Of a stretch of DNA of 64,000 bases, positions 22,724 to 32,020 are shown one piece after another (positions within the stretch are counted from its first letter, which is position 1; every line of letters starts with the position of its first letter). Location: the NCBI RefSeq assembly GCF_001625215.2, contig NC_030384.2, positions 25,842,527 through 25,906,526 on the forward strand. Reading direction: 5' to 3'. The notes below the pieces were generated by a model. It was not told where the DNA came from. It worked only from the letters and a program-made list of their open reading frames with translations, and ran no database searches. Source of the stretch: Daucus carota subsp. sativus. Lineage: Eukaryota; Streptophyta; Magnoliopsida; Apiales; Apiaceae. The position numbers and the translations under genes are program-made.

Positions 22724-23541
22724 AGGTGTTATATTGAACTTCATTTGATTTTTTGGAACGTACTTCCTCATCCAAACATGTTTACAGTTAATGGTAAACT
22801 TAGCCTTTGGTAAGCCATCTAAGATGATGTAAATTATGTTAACTTCAAAGAATACTATTTGAGAAAATAGCGGTTGATCTCCAATCTCCCTCACCTGTTC
22901 CATGGAAATGGATTCAATGCAGTCTCCAAAATTTTGCACAAGAAAGTTTCGAATTTCACACTTGATCACTGGATAGCTTTTGAAAAATGTGGAAAACATA
23001 GTCTTTTGTTCATGAGGCACTACCCTATTGCTAGAACCATTATAAAACATCACTTGTTGTATGGAGAGTTTTTGTTGGTTCTAGGATATCCTTCAAGTTT
23101 CACTTTTTATAATAGCTTGTTCCAGTAAATCACTAAAAGCCAGCAAATAAATTTTAGTTTGGACTATTTCCACTCCAAAATTTTCAAGTGTTTGATTTGT
23201 TTGCAAATACTGGAGTGAGAATCCATGTATGAAATTTTTTGTAAAATGAATATCATTGTATTCGTTTGTGAGAGGCAGTTGTGGATTATTGATGAATTTG
23301 AGGCATACGTTAGCCTCATCCACAAGCGCACTAACGAGGTGGATAGGAAAGAGCATGATTCTTCTTATGACATTTAGAAAGTCCATAAGCTCAAGCCATA
23401 ACCAAAAGGCCATGATTTTCATGGCATCAATTGGATTGCATAAGAGATTTGTCACAAGAATCATGTATAATATTCGATCTATTATGTGAAAGACACGAAA
23501 TTTTGCTTCAGAAATATGGACTTGCATATGCCAATTGGGGA
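22724..23541 (-). pseudogene. Broken RRM-like gene copy, right arm of inverted repeat
   Basis: Inverted counterpart of 21892-22707. Two open pieces on the minus strand (about 23093-23527 and 22607-23053) are separated by a stop (after IIKSET) and a frame change. It keeps the helical domain and the RRM-like domain in order. The outer ends of both arms read GGCATATGCAAGTC on their own strands. The arms meet at about 22715 with almost no spacer. Confidence 0.85.
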
Positions 23542-23559
23542 ATCCTTGTCGTCTAAAGA

Positions 23560-23983
23560 CATCCTGACCTCAAGGCAATTAGGACTGTTAAAATTTCATG
23601 CTTCAAAGAAGATAAAGTGGTGCTCAGACCTATGCTAGAACAGTTCAAATTAAAGAAGACTAAGGAGATTATACATGATACTTCAAGGGTACGTGGTCAT
23701 CCATCCCCGATTACCATTACAACTGAAGGCATGGATCTGAATTTGTCATTCAGAAAGCTGAGGGAGATGAGACACATTACTTCCGTACAAAAATTTAAAA
23801 GCTAGGTTTGAGAATCCACCTCCTGTGAATGCGTTGGAATAGGTCGCTTTGAACACCATCACTTCCGGATTTGACTTGCAGAAGCGGGTGGAACTCAAGG
23901 AAGAGGGAGCAACAAAGAGAAGGGCTGATGAAGCTGCTCTAAATGCAAAAGCTAGGAAGGCAAGAAAGACCGACGCAGACTAG
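23560..23983 (+). pseudogene. Unidentified gene fragment downstream of the inverted repeat
   Basis: A plus-strand frame reads on as RPMLEQFKLKKTKEIIHD and, after a frame change, VALNTITSGFDLQKRVELKE to a charged tail ending at a TAG near 23983. An in-frame TAG lies in the second part (after PPVNALE). The amino-acid composition is protein-like (K/E/R-rich, few repeats), so it is probably a decayed exon. I recognise no family. Confidence 0.45.
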
Positions 23984-23995
23984 AGGAGCACTATA

Positions 23996-23997
<2 letters not shown>

Positions 23998-24040
<43 letters not shown>
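23998..24040 (+). repeat. (ATT)n microsatellite
   Basis: About fourteen uninterrupted ATT units. Confidence 0.95.
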
Positions 24041-26470
24041 AAGTATTATATCCTATTAAAACACATATATTGATAAGTTTTTTATAATATAACGATTATT
24101 CATAGGATAGAATTACATCTCAACATAACTCAACGTATTAATTTTTAAAACCGAAACGATTTAACTTAGGATTTAACTCCCTTTCAGTGGAACATCGGAA
24201 GTATATAATATCAAAAATTTGTTATCATGTTTTAAAATTTTTTATTTGATAATAACTATTATTATACGGCTATAAAAAGACATCTATTGACTAGGAATTT
24301 TTTTTATTTAATTTTAATTATTATTATACTACTATAAAAAGACTTTTGTATTGATTAGAATTTCCTAATGTAACGATTTTTCCACTATTTATATCATATT
24401 TCAGAATTCAAATAAATAAGGAGGAATATCAAATTACTAACTTTTGATTATCATTATATAATTTTTTTTCAATAATACTTATTAGTATACTATTATGAAA
24501 AGAATCTTACATTGACTAAGATTCTATAATATAACAATTATTTTACTAACAGAATTACATCATCAACAAAATTATTAGTCTGATTTTAAAAACTCAAACA
24601 ATTTAATTTACAAACAACTCTGTGTAACTATTATATAAATCTCAAATTTTGATGATCATACATTATGGCAAGCCACTTTAATGTTTTAGCTTGCTTTGAT
24701 ATATATATTGTTGATAGAGCCCGTCATATTCTATGTTCTAACTTAGTTTTGCAGGAAGTTAATATATCAGCATAACAGTAAGCTGTAATGTGATAATAGA
24801 AAGCTGTTACAGAGATCGAACAGAAGTTGAATTCTACCCAGTTTTTATCTCAAGACATCTATGAGGTTTAGGACTTCTTAGTTGTAAATTCTCTGTATAA
24901 TATATGTTTTTACTTAATGCCTTAAGCTCGTTTAAAATCTATAAAATGTTTTCTAAAATAACGGGAGAAGTTGAGAAGGATTCAAACTCTTTATCTCTTA
25001 ACAACTTCTATCTTTCCCATAACTATAGGAGTTGATTTATAGACGTTTTTCCTTGTATCAACACTCCTATACTTATGCATCTGACTTAATGACGCTAAGA
25101 ACAACATTCATATGAATGTTAATGGAAGAAATCCGATTATATCCGTTATATTATTTCAGCATATATACGATTTCAATTTTCATACAGACTACGCAACTCG
25201 CACTTTGAAAAGCAAAACAATATCTTTAAACACGAGCTTAAGTCTTCACTACCTTCATATGTTATTTAGAGAATATATCTTGAGTTGTAATCGTTATATT
25301 TGTAATTGATTATGGTAATTAGTTGCTGAAATTAGCAAATAGTTCTTAGAGTTTAGAAAGAGGAGAGTTAGGTAGTTAGTCGCATTGTTTTCCAGGTGCA
25401 AAGGGTTCAGGATCGAAGGAATTCAAGAAGAGGAAGCTCAACGAATTCAGAGGTTCAAGGGACAGATTGCTTGGAGAAGTCAGTGGGGTGCTAATTGCAG
25501 TCAGCATATAGTTAAGGGATAACAACAAGCTATTTCACTGATCGGGAAGGGGAGATATATTATTATTGTGTAATTGCTGTTATATGCAGTAAAAATATAT
25601 TCTCTTACCAAGTTAATAAGGGACCAAGACGTACACCATTAGATATAGGGGTCGAACTTATAATATAAATAAATGATCTAAATTCTTGTTACAAGCCTCT
25701 GGTCAATTATAGCAACCATTTCATGTTGGCTATATTTTCTTTTGTAAGAGGAGTCGTCTATGAGAGCACACATTTTTATATTTTGTTTATATTTTTTATT
25801 TATGAATGACATATATACCTTTTGCTAAAGGCTTTTGCGGGTTGTAAAATCTCTGACAGCAACTCCAATTCTGCAAAATCCTAACTAAAACAGAGTTGAT
25901 ATATTAAAAAAAGAAAAATATATAATCTCCTCAAAATCACACACTCCAAAGATACATTTATTTTGTCTATAATTTTATTCAAGTCTTTGTGAATGACTGT
26001 ATTTATTATACTGTAACAAATGTCACGTCTTAATTATCATCGGGAAAAAAGTCTTATAAATTCAACAAATTTTACATAATATCTTATCTTATGGATCTAA
26101 AGACCGACCATTATAATCAACAGTCAACACCATTGAAAGTGATTTAAGATGGTGCAAAAAACTTAAAAGATGAACGGGCCAGAATATAAATTCTGATCCA
26201 CATAATGAATTCGAATTGGGGTTGGATTAGAAGACCAACCAACTGATAGTACTCTGAACCTGATTTAAAATAATAATAAATATATTAATAAATATAACTT
26301 TTATTAAAAGAATAAAAAATATTTATAACAATACTTTAATTGATATTAATTAATTAATAAATAACATAAATAATGCTCTTTCAATTTTACCAAATTCTTT
26401 ACAATAGGTTGGGCATGAAAATTATGAAAAAAGATATAAAATAGTGCTAAAGAGTAAGAAAAGTGATATT
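24041..26470. other. Intergenic, no gene seen
   Basis: Very AT-rich DNA. A GC-richer block at 25390-25560 (GTGCAAAGGGTTCAGGATCG and following) could be an exon or transposon remnant, but I can name nothing in it. Confidence 0.35.
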
Positions 26471-26896
26471 AAACCAGTACTTATTGGCTTTTTTTTAAGT
26501 TACTACATAATGTGGGGGTAACGTGAAGGCTGAGGGGCACTGCTAGGAACTTTCTGGTGCATGAGTAGTACTCCTACTTCTTTGTAGCTTCAAGCCAGAA
26601 CTTTGTTTATGATATCGCGGCTTCTGCACATGGCTTCAAGTGGCTCGAGTTTAGGCATAGTAAGTCCTCTTCCTTCGGCCAAATCAACCTCCTCCTCGCT
26701 AATTCTCTTCCACTCAAAACATTGTATTAACGAGGCTAAAGCCAAGCCAACGACACGTTGGGCGAGTCCAGAACCAGGGCAAGACCTTCTGCCCATACCA
26801 AATGGCATCAACTTATAAGGCTCAGCTGATATTCCACTTTCAAACCTCTCTGGCTTAAAACTTAAAGGATCATCCCACACCTTTTCATCCCTGTGA

Positions 26897-26901
26897 ATGG
26901 A
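26897..26901. repeat. Target-site duplication of LTR element 1, left
   Basis: ATGGA directly before the TGTCACG LTR start. The matching ATGGA is at 34986-34990. Confidence 0.92.
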
Positions 26902-27149
26902 TGTCACGAATTGGGCTAGAAAATATATAGTGGGCCAACTTATACTCTCGGACTTAGTGGTGACTGTTGCAAGCCCAATAGTTGTAGAACATAGACTCGT
27001 ACTATAAGTAAACATATTACTCTTACTTTGCTGGTTATGAAATGGAATGAATGTTTTTATCTTTTATTCTCTCTGCATTTTCCTTTCCAGTACTCTTCTT
27101 TTATGTTCAGTAGCTTTAATTGCTTGTTCTAGTTGTTAAGATCATGACA
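26902..27149 (+). mobile_element. LTR element 1, 5' LTR (248 bp)
   Basis: Begins TGTCACGAATTGGG and ends AAGATCATGACA. By eye it is identical over its length to the LTR at 34738-34985. Confidence 0.93.
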
Positions 27150-27151
27150 AT

Positions 27152-27163
27152 TGGTATCAGAGC
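27152..27163 (+). other. Primer binding site of LTR element 1
   Basis: TGGTATCAGAGC, complementary to the 3' end of initiator tRNA-Met, two bases after the 5' LTR. Confidence 0.9.
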
Positions 27164-27179
27164 CACCAGTTTCTCGGAC

Positions 27180-27514
27180 ATGGCGGGCACAATACCTATT
27201 AACTTTCCTCTCGCTTCATACTCTTCAAACCCCTTTCAAAACCCTAATTTCACCCATGATTTCTATCATCCGTACCCATACAGCCCACCTCTAACTCCTC
27301 TACACCAGTATACACCACCTCCAACACCTCCGCATGTTTACCATCATATTCAACCACCACCAGAACCATCATATTATTCCTACACTACTCCCGAAACACC
27401 TTATCTTACCAGATCTCCAATGCTAATTACTGATACCACCAAGGGTTTTCTGCATCAATTAGATAGTAAGGTCACTCAGTTAGATGAAAAACTCGTTGCA
27501 ATTAGTAAGTTGAT
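27180..27514 (+). CDS. LTR element 1 open reading frame, 5' part
   Basis: First 111 codons of the element's long frame. The start MAGTIPINFPLASY is followed by a P/Y/H-rich stretch (residues about 33-80) and a possible coiled-coil segment (FLHQLDSKVTQLDEKLVAIS). It resembles the N-terminus of a plant retrotransposon gag-like protein, but no zinc knuckle is seen. The frame is cut by element 2 at 27514. The reading frame on the other side (from 32021) is in register with it, so before that insertion the element had one continuous frame of about 1026 codons. The ATG at 27120 lies within the LTR and is less likely. Confidence 0.65.
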
Positions 27515-28303
27515 TGTTAACGGAGGAATTTGGTAGTTAACAAAATTCGAGGTTCGTGGCCGGAATCAAGATCTGTGACGGTGGCTAAGCGGTGGTGATG
27601 GAAAATATTGGGGTGGCTGAGATTAGGGTTTCGAGTTGCCTCCAGATGCTCCCAACTCGTGTCCCCCTAATTTGCCTACGTACCCCTATATTTATAGGGG
27701 ATCAAGCCAGTACGTAGTTCTTTTCTCCTTAGGAAACCTAAACCTAATAGGATTAGGCTTCCCCTTCTGCTATCTTCCTCCTGAAAGGGGCCCAATACGA
27801 TGAGGCCTAGTCTTGGGCCTTGTAGACTCTCGAGCACCCAAAACTTACCCCAAATGCAAGGACGCTTCTCTACTCCCCGACAGGGACAACCCGCCAGACT
27901 ACAGAGATAGAGCCTTCCAGGGCGTATCTTCGAGAAGGTTCCACAAGCTCCCCGACAAGGACAACTCGCCAGACTACAGAGCAAGGCCTCCTCTAATCTT
28001 CATTCTCTATCTCCCAAGGAGGGCAACTCCTCAGACTGCAAGGTAGAGTCTTCGACAAATTAACAGTAGGATCTATACACACCCAAGGGCGTCCCCCTAG
28101 GTAAAATATGTCCCCTTCTGCCCTTCAAATGACGATCTTTCTCTGTAAGCTTCAACTTGGCGCGCCCTGAAAATAAGGCGCGCCCTATCTTCTTGAACTG
28201 GTCTCTTCTGACTGACATGGCTAGTTTGGGCTTGGTCCAATATTGAGCCCATCATAGTCTTCTTTTATGGGCCAGGTCTTCATGGTGATTTTTGCATATA
28301 ACA
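27515..28303 (-). mobile_element. LTR element 2, 3' LTR (789 bp)
   Basis: Runs on the plus strand from TGTTAACGGAGG to TTTGCATATAACA. Only one difference from the other LTR was noticed (C versus T near 27665 and 31377). Contains paired GGCGCGCC motifs (28156-28185). Confidence 0.92.
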
Positions 28304-28639
28304 ACTACCCCCCAGATCTTGGTGGCATTGAAGATGTCGACGAGATCTTGATGTCCTTCATCCCCTGAGATGTCATATCTTGGTTGTTCTTCATTGGTGC
28401 AGAAGATGTAGACATTCCTTAATTAGACGCACCATACGTTGCCGTATAATAGCTGAGTCTGAATAGTGCAACTGAGTCGAATGGGGGAGATTCCTCTGAA
28501 GCTGATGTTGAAAAAGTTGTTTGAAGATGAAGTTGATTCTGCTTGTCGGAGGTGAAGATGATGTTCGCTTGACGGAGGTGAATGCAACATTTGCTTGATG
28601 GATGTGAAGGTAGTGTTTGCCTGATGAAGACGATGGCGA

Positions 28640-29010
28640 GGTTGCTGAGGATGAGGCCACGGAAGCCGAGACTAAAGGAGAGATGAGGCCGCGGAAGCCG
28701 AGGCTGAAGGAGAGATGAGGCTGCAGAAGCCGAGGCCGAAGGAGAGGCCGCGGAAGCCGAGGCTGAAGATGAGGCTGCGGAAGCCAAGGCTGGAGGAGAG
28801 ATGAGGCTGCGGAAGCCGAGACCGAAGGAGAGGCCGCGGAAGCCGAGGCTGAAGATGAGGCTGCGGAAGCCAAGGCTGGAGGAGAGATGAGGCTGCGGAA
28901 GCCGATGCTGAAGGAGAGGCCGCGGAAGCCGAGGCTGAAGATGAGGCTGCGGAAGCCAAGGCTGAAGATGAGGCCGCGGAAGCCAATGCTGGAGATGAGG
29001 CCATGGAAGC
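28640..29010 (+). repeat. GC-rich minisatellite, GAGGCTGCGGAAGCC units
   Basis: About a dozen units of 24-32 bp built on GAGGCNGCGGAAGCCGAGGC. The plus strand reads as acidic Ala/Glu repeats (EAAEAEAED). The minus strand stays open in more than one frame (for example repeats of RLPQPHLQPRLPRP). Long open frames here follow from the repeat and are not by themselves evidence of a gene. Confidence 0.9.
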
Positions 29011-29326
29011 CGAGGATGAAGCAGAAGAATGTGCCTTCTACCACGTCTTAGATGTGGATGAGGCGTTCCCTTCTTATCCAAATCCTTCTTCTAATCTGTA
29101 TGATCACCCCCCAGTTTCGGAGTATGAGCTTGACTTGAAGATGCAGGTTGGAGAAGACAGTGTTGCGAAGATGTGTTGTGACATATATTTACACCGAATC
29201 TTGAAGACTGGAGTGTTGGACGTGTCTCTGTATACAATATATATACACAATTTTATTTCGCAAAATAATAAGGTTAGTATTTACCTCATGGCGCACCCTG
29301 TTAGGGGAAGGCGCGCCTCTCGATAA
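29011..29326 (+). other. Open frame continuing from the minisatellite, unknown
   Basis: Plus-strand frame after the repeat (AFYHVLDVDEAFPSYP and following, to RGRRASR at 29326). It is antisense to the inferred direction of element 2. Codon use looks protein-like for about 70 residues, perhaps a captured exon. No family recognised. Confidence 0.3.
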
Positions 29327-29649
29327 TTTCAAGAGAACGCTGTTCCGGAGAGACACATCTTGTAAATATCCTCCATTACTTTCATCCTGAGTTTACCTTA
29401 CGAATTCTTTTCCTGTCTAAAAATAGCTTACTAAATAAAATATTAGGTTAGAGATACACAATATTTATTATATAAACACCACACATAAATATATTAATAT
29501 ATTTGTGGTGTTATAATAATAATCCATACTCGACAAGAGAAATATATAATTCGATTACGCATGAAATATTTAAATTTAAAACATACATATTCAAAAATAA
29601 ATATATGCATGACAAGAATATATATACCAAATGAAAGTTACAAAAAATG

Positions 29650-30930
29650 AAAAATACTTATCTTTACATTGAACATGAGAAACTCCATGCACCTGCACCT
29701 CAAGACATGTCAGCGATTATAACAACATATGCTCTCTATCTTCCGGTATGTTTGTATGCACTATCACCAAGATCCTGTTGTTTTTTCACATTGACCCACA
29801 AACAAAGAACTCCAAAATAATAATAATATATACACTTAACATGTACACAATCACAATTCTACGTGTCAAATTATCTTTAAAAATAATCCGTGCATTTATG
29901 TACAGAAAAGAAATAATATATGATACGAAGGAAAATTAAGAAAGGCTTATCTTTATTTTTGCTGGCTGCCATTTATGTCAGCTCGTCATGTGCTCCTTTA
30001 ATTCTTAAGTGTCGGTTTCCTTTTAAACCAGCCATTCAAGCTTCGGCAATTTGCTCCATTCCTTGGTTTTCTTTCTCTTCCCCTTCAATTACCACTCTTC
30101 TTAAACCTGTTCATAGCCTGCCGTTCTTTTGGTCCATATAATAAAATATTGTAATATTCATGATTAGTAAAAATTATAATAAGAGGACCTAATAGTTTAA
30201 TAGCCGAGTTGGTGCACAATCTTATAAAATACAATGATGCATGTCATAATAAATTCAATCCGCGTAATAAATCCAAGTACATAAATATGAATTAAATAAA
30301 GAAAATCTTATCTCTTTTTTTCTTTGAAAGTTGTTTGGGTCTGAATTTGTTCTGCTGGAGTTGGTTTCCTTTACCGCAGGGAATCATTCCGCTTGTCCCT
30401 CAGTCAAATAGTTCCGCGCGCTGTTTATTGGTTTATATACTACAACCTCCTAGTGTTTGAACACAAACCATATTTTTTCTGCACATGTACAATTACAAGT
30501 AAAACTATATAAATTAAATAAAATTGAAAAAAGCTTATCTTTTCCGTTTACAAGTCGGCGCTTAGCTGGAGACCTCGGTGACGTCAGTGCACATACTAAA
30601 CTCATGTACTAGTAAAAAGTAACAGGCTTTTGTCATCCGGCTATTCCAAAACAAGTCCTCCTTTTTACTGTTTAGCTAATTTTATGCCTCGACACATATA
30701 TCGTGACTGATAAAAAAAAAACTCAGGACCTTAAGTACGCGTAAATAATAAATTCATATAACAACTCAATCAAACGTAATAAACATGTCCTTCCATAAAA
30801 TATTCACGTTAACAACGATGAATATATTCAATGTATATTTTGAGTAAAAAGCATGATTTTCACAAAACAATATTTTTTGTAAATAAATAAGTTTAATAAT
30901 TGAAAACGGAAACTTATCTTCTTCGTCGGT
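29650..30930 (-). repeat. Five AAGATAAG-containing modules inside element 2
   Basis: CTTATCTT or CTTATCTC occurs at 29657, 29946, 30307, 30534 and 30913 (AAGATAAG or GAGATAAG on the minus strand), spaced 225-380 bp. Each is followed on the minus strand by AT-rich sequence and preceded by more GC-rich, partly open sequence, such as the frame MNKSTQQVGQTSS at 31005. This may be a diverged tandem array or a relic exon-intron series. Confidence 0.45.
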
Positions 30931-31226
30931 CGTATCGGAAATTTGTGGTGGCTTACGGCTTAAGTTGCTCGACGTCTGGCCGACTTGTTGCGTGCTTTTG
31001 TTCACATCTCACACCCATTAATTCCCGAACTTTATTTAAAGTTTAGGCATGCTATTGGATTTCAATGTGAGTATCTTGTCGTGCATGATATGCATCCCAG
31101 TGTCCGAGACAAAGCTGTGACGGTAATATTCTCCATCTGTTGCCGATCACGTGTATAAACTTTAACGCCGCATCATCTGTCCTCCGCAGATGAATCTAGA
31201 AACAGCCCCTCCTTCTAGCGCCAATT

Positions 31227-32015
31227 TGTTAACGGAGGAATTTGGTAGTTAACAAAATTCGAGGTTCGTGGCCGGAATCAAGATCTGTGACGGTGGCTAA
31301 GCGGTGGTGATGGAAAATATTGGGGTGGCTGAGATTAGGGTTTCGAGTTGCCTCCAGATGCTCCCAACTCGTGTCCTCCTAATTTGCCTACGTACCCCTA
31401 TATTTATAGGGGATCAAGCCAGTACGTAGTTCTTTTCTCCTTAGGAAACCTAAACCTAATAGGATTAGGCTTCCCCTTCTGCTATCTTCCTCCTGAAAGG
31501 GGCCCAATACGATGAGGCCTAGTCTTGGGCCTTGTAGACTCTCGAGCACCCAAAACTTACCCCAAATGCAAGGACGCTTCTCTACTCCCCGACAGGGACA
31601 ACCCGCCAGACTACAGAGATAGAGCCTTCCAGGGCGTATCTTCGAGAAGGTTCCACAAGCTCCCCGACAAGGACAACTCGCCAGACTACAGAGCAAGGCC
31701 TCCTCTAATCTTCATTCTCTATCTCCCAAGGAGGGCAACTCCTCAGACTGCAAGGTAGAGTCTTCGACAAATTAACAGTAGGATCTATACACACCCAAGG
31801 GCGTCCCCCTAGGTAAAATATGTCCCCTTCTGCCCTTCAAATGACGATCTTTCTCTGTAAGCTTCAACTTGGCGCGCCCTGAAAATAAGGCGCGCCCTAT
31901 CTTCTTGAACTGGTCTCTTCTGACTGACATGGCTAGTTTGGGCTTGGTCCAATATTGAGCCCATCATAGTCTTCTTTTATGGGCCAGGTCTTCATGGTGA
32001 TTTTTGCATATAACA
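31227..32015 (-). mobile_element. LTR element 2, 5' LTR (789 bp)
   Basis: Direct copy of 27515-28303, followed by the TSD TTGAT. In the element's own orientation (minus) this is the upstream LTR and would drive transcription. Confidence 0.92.
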
Positions 32016-32020
32016 TTGAT

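Larger units (their letters stand above)
21892..23541. repeat. 1.65-kb near-palindrome (two arms of about 820 bp)
   Basis: The two arms match over their whole length with scattered substitutions, roughly nine of ten bases by eye. The centre is about 22708-22723. Transcription through the locus would give a long, imperfect hairpin RNA. Confidence 0.88.
27515..32015 (-). mobile_element. Nested non-autonomous LTR retrotransposon (element 2)
   Basis: 4.5 kb with 789-bp LTRs (27515-28303 and 31227-32015) and TSD TTGAT (27510-27514 and 32016-32020). Orientation is minus: just inside the right LTR the minus strand reads AATTGGCGCTAGAAGGAGGG, a primer-site-like sequence. Just inside the left LTR it reads AAGATCTGGGGGGTAGT, a polypurine tract. 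The 2.9-kb interior has no gag or pol homology. It holds a GC-rich minisatellite (28640-29010) and a series of AT-rich modules each containing AAGATAAG (29657-30920). It behaves like a LARD-type element dependent on an unseen partner. Confidence 0.9.

Noticed and set aside
26590..27015. A 141-codon minus-strand frame joining the LTR to the end of P450 copy C as a new gene
   Set aside because: Its first 37 or so codons are LTR sequence read through into exon 2. It is a by-product of the insertion, with no anchor or I-helix.
27676..28046. Pairs of short open frames on both strands, repeated at 31388-31758
   Set aside because: They lie in the LTRs of element 2 and are duplicated with them. They have no signal or domain.
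28391..29081. Long minus-strand open frames (217, 220 and 110 codons) in the element 2 minisatellite
   Set aside because: They overlap in different frames of one short repeat with no stop in its unit. Their existence follows from the repeat and shows no domain.
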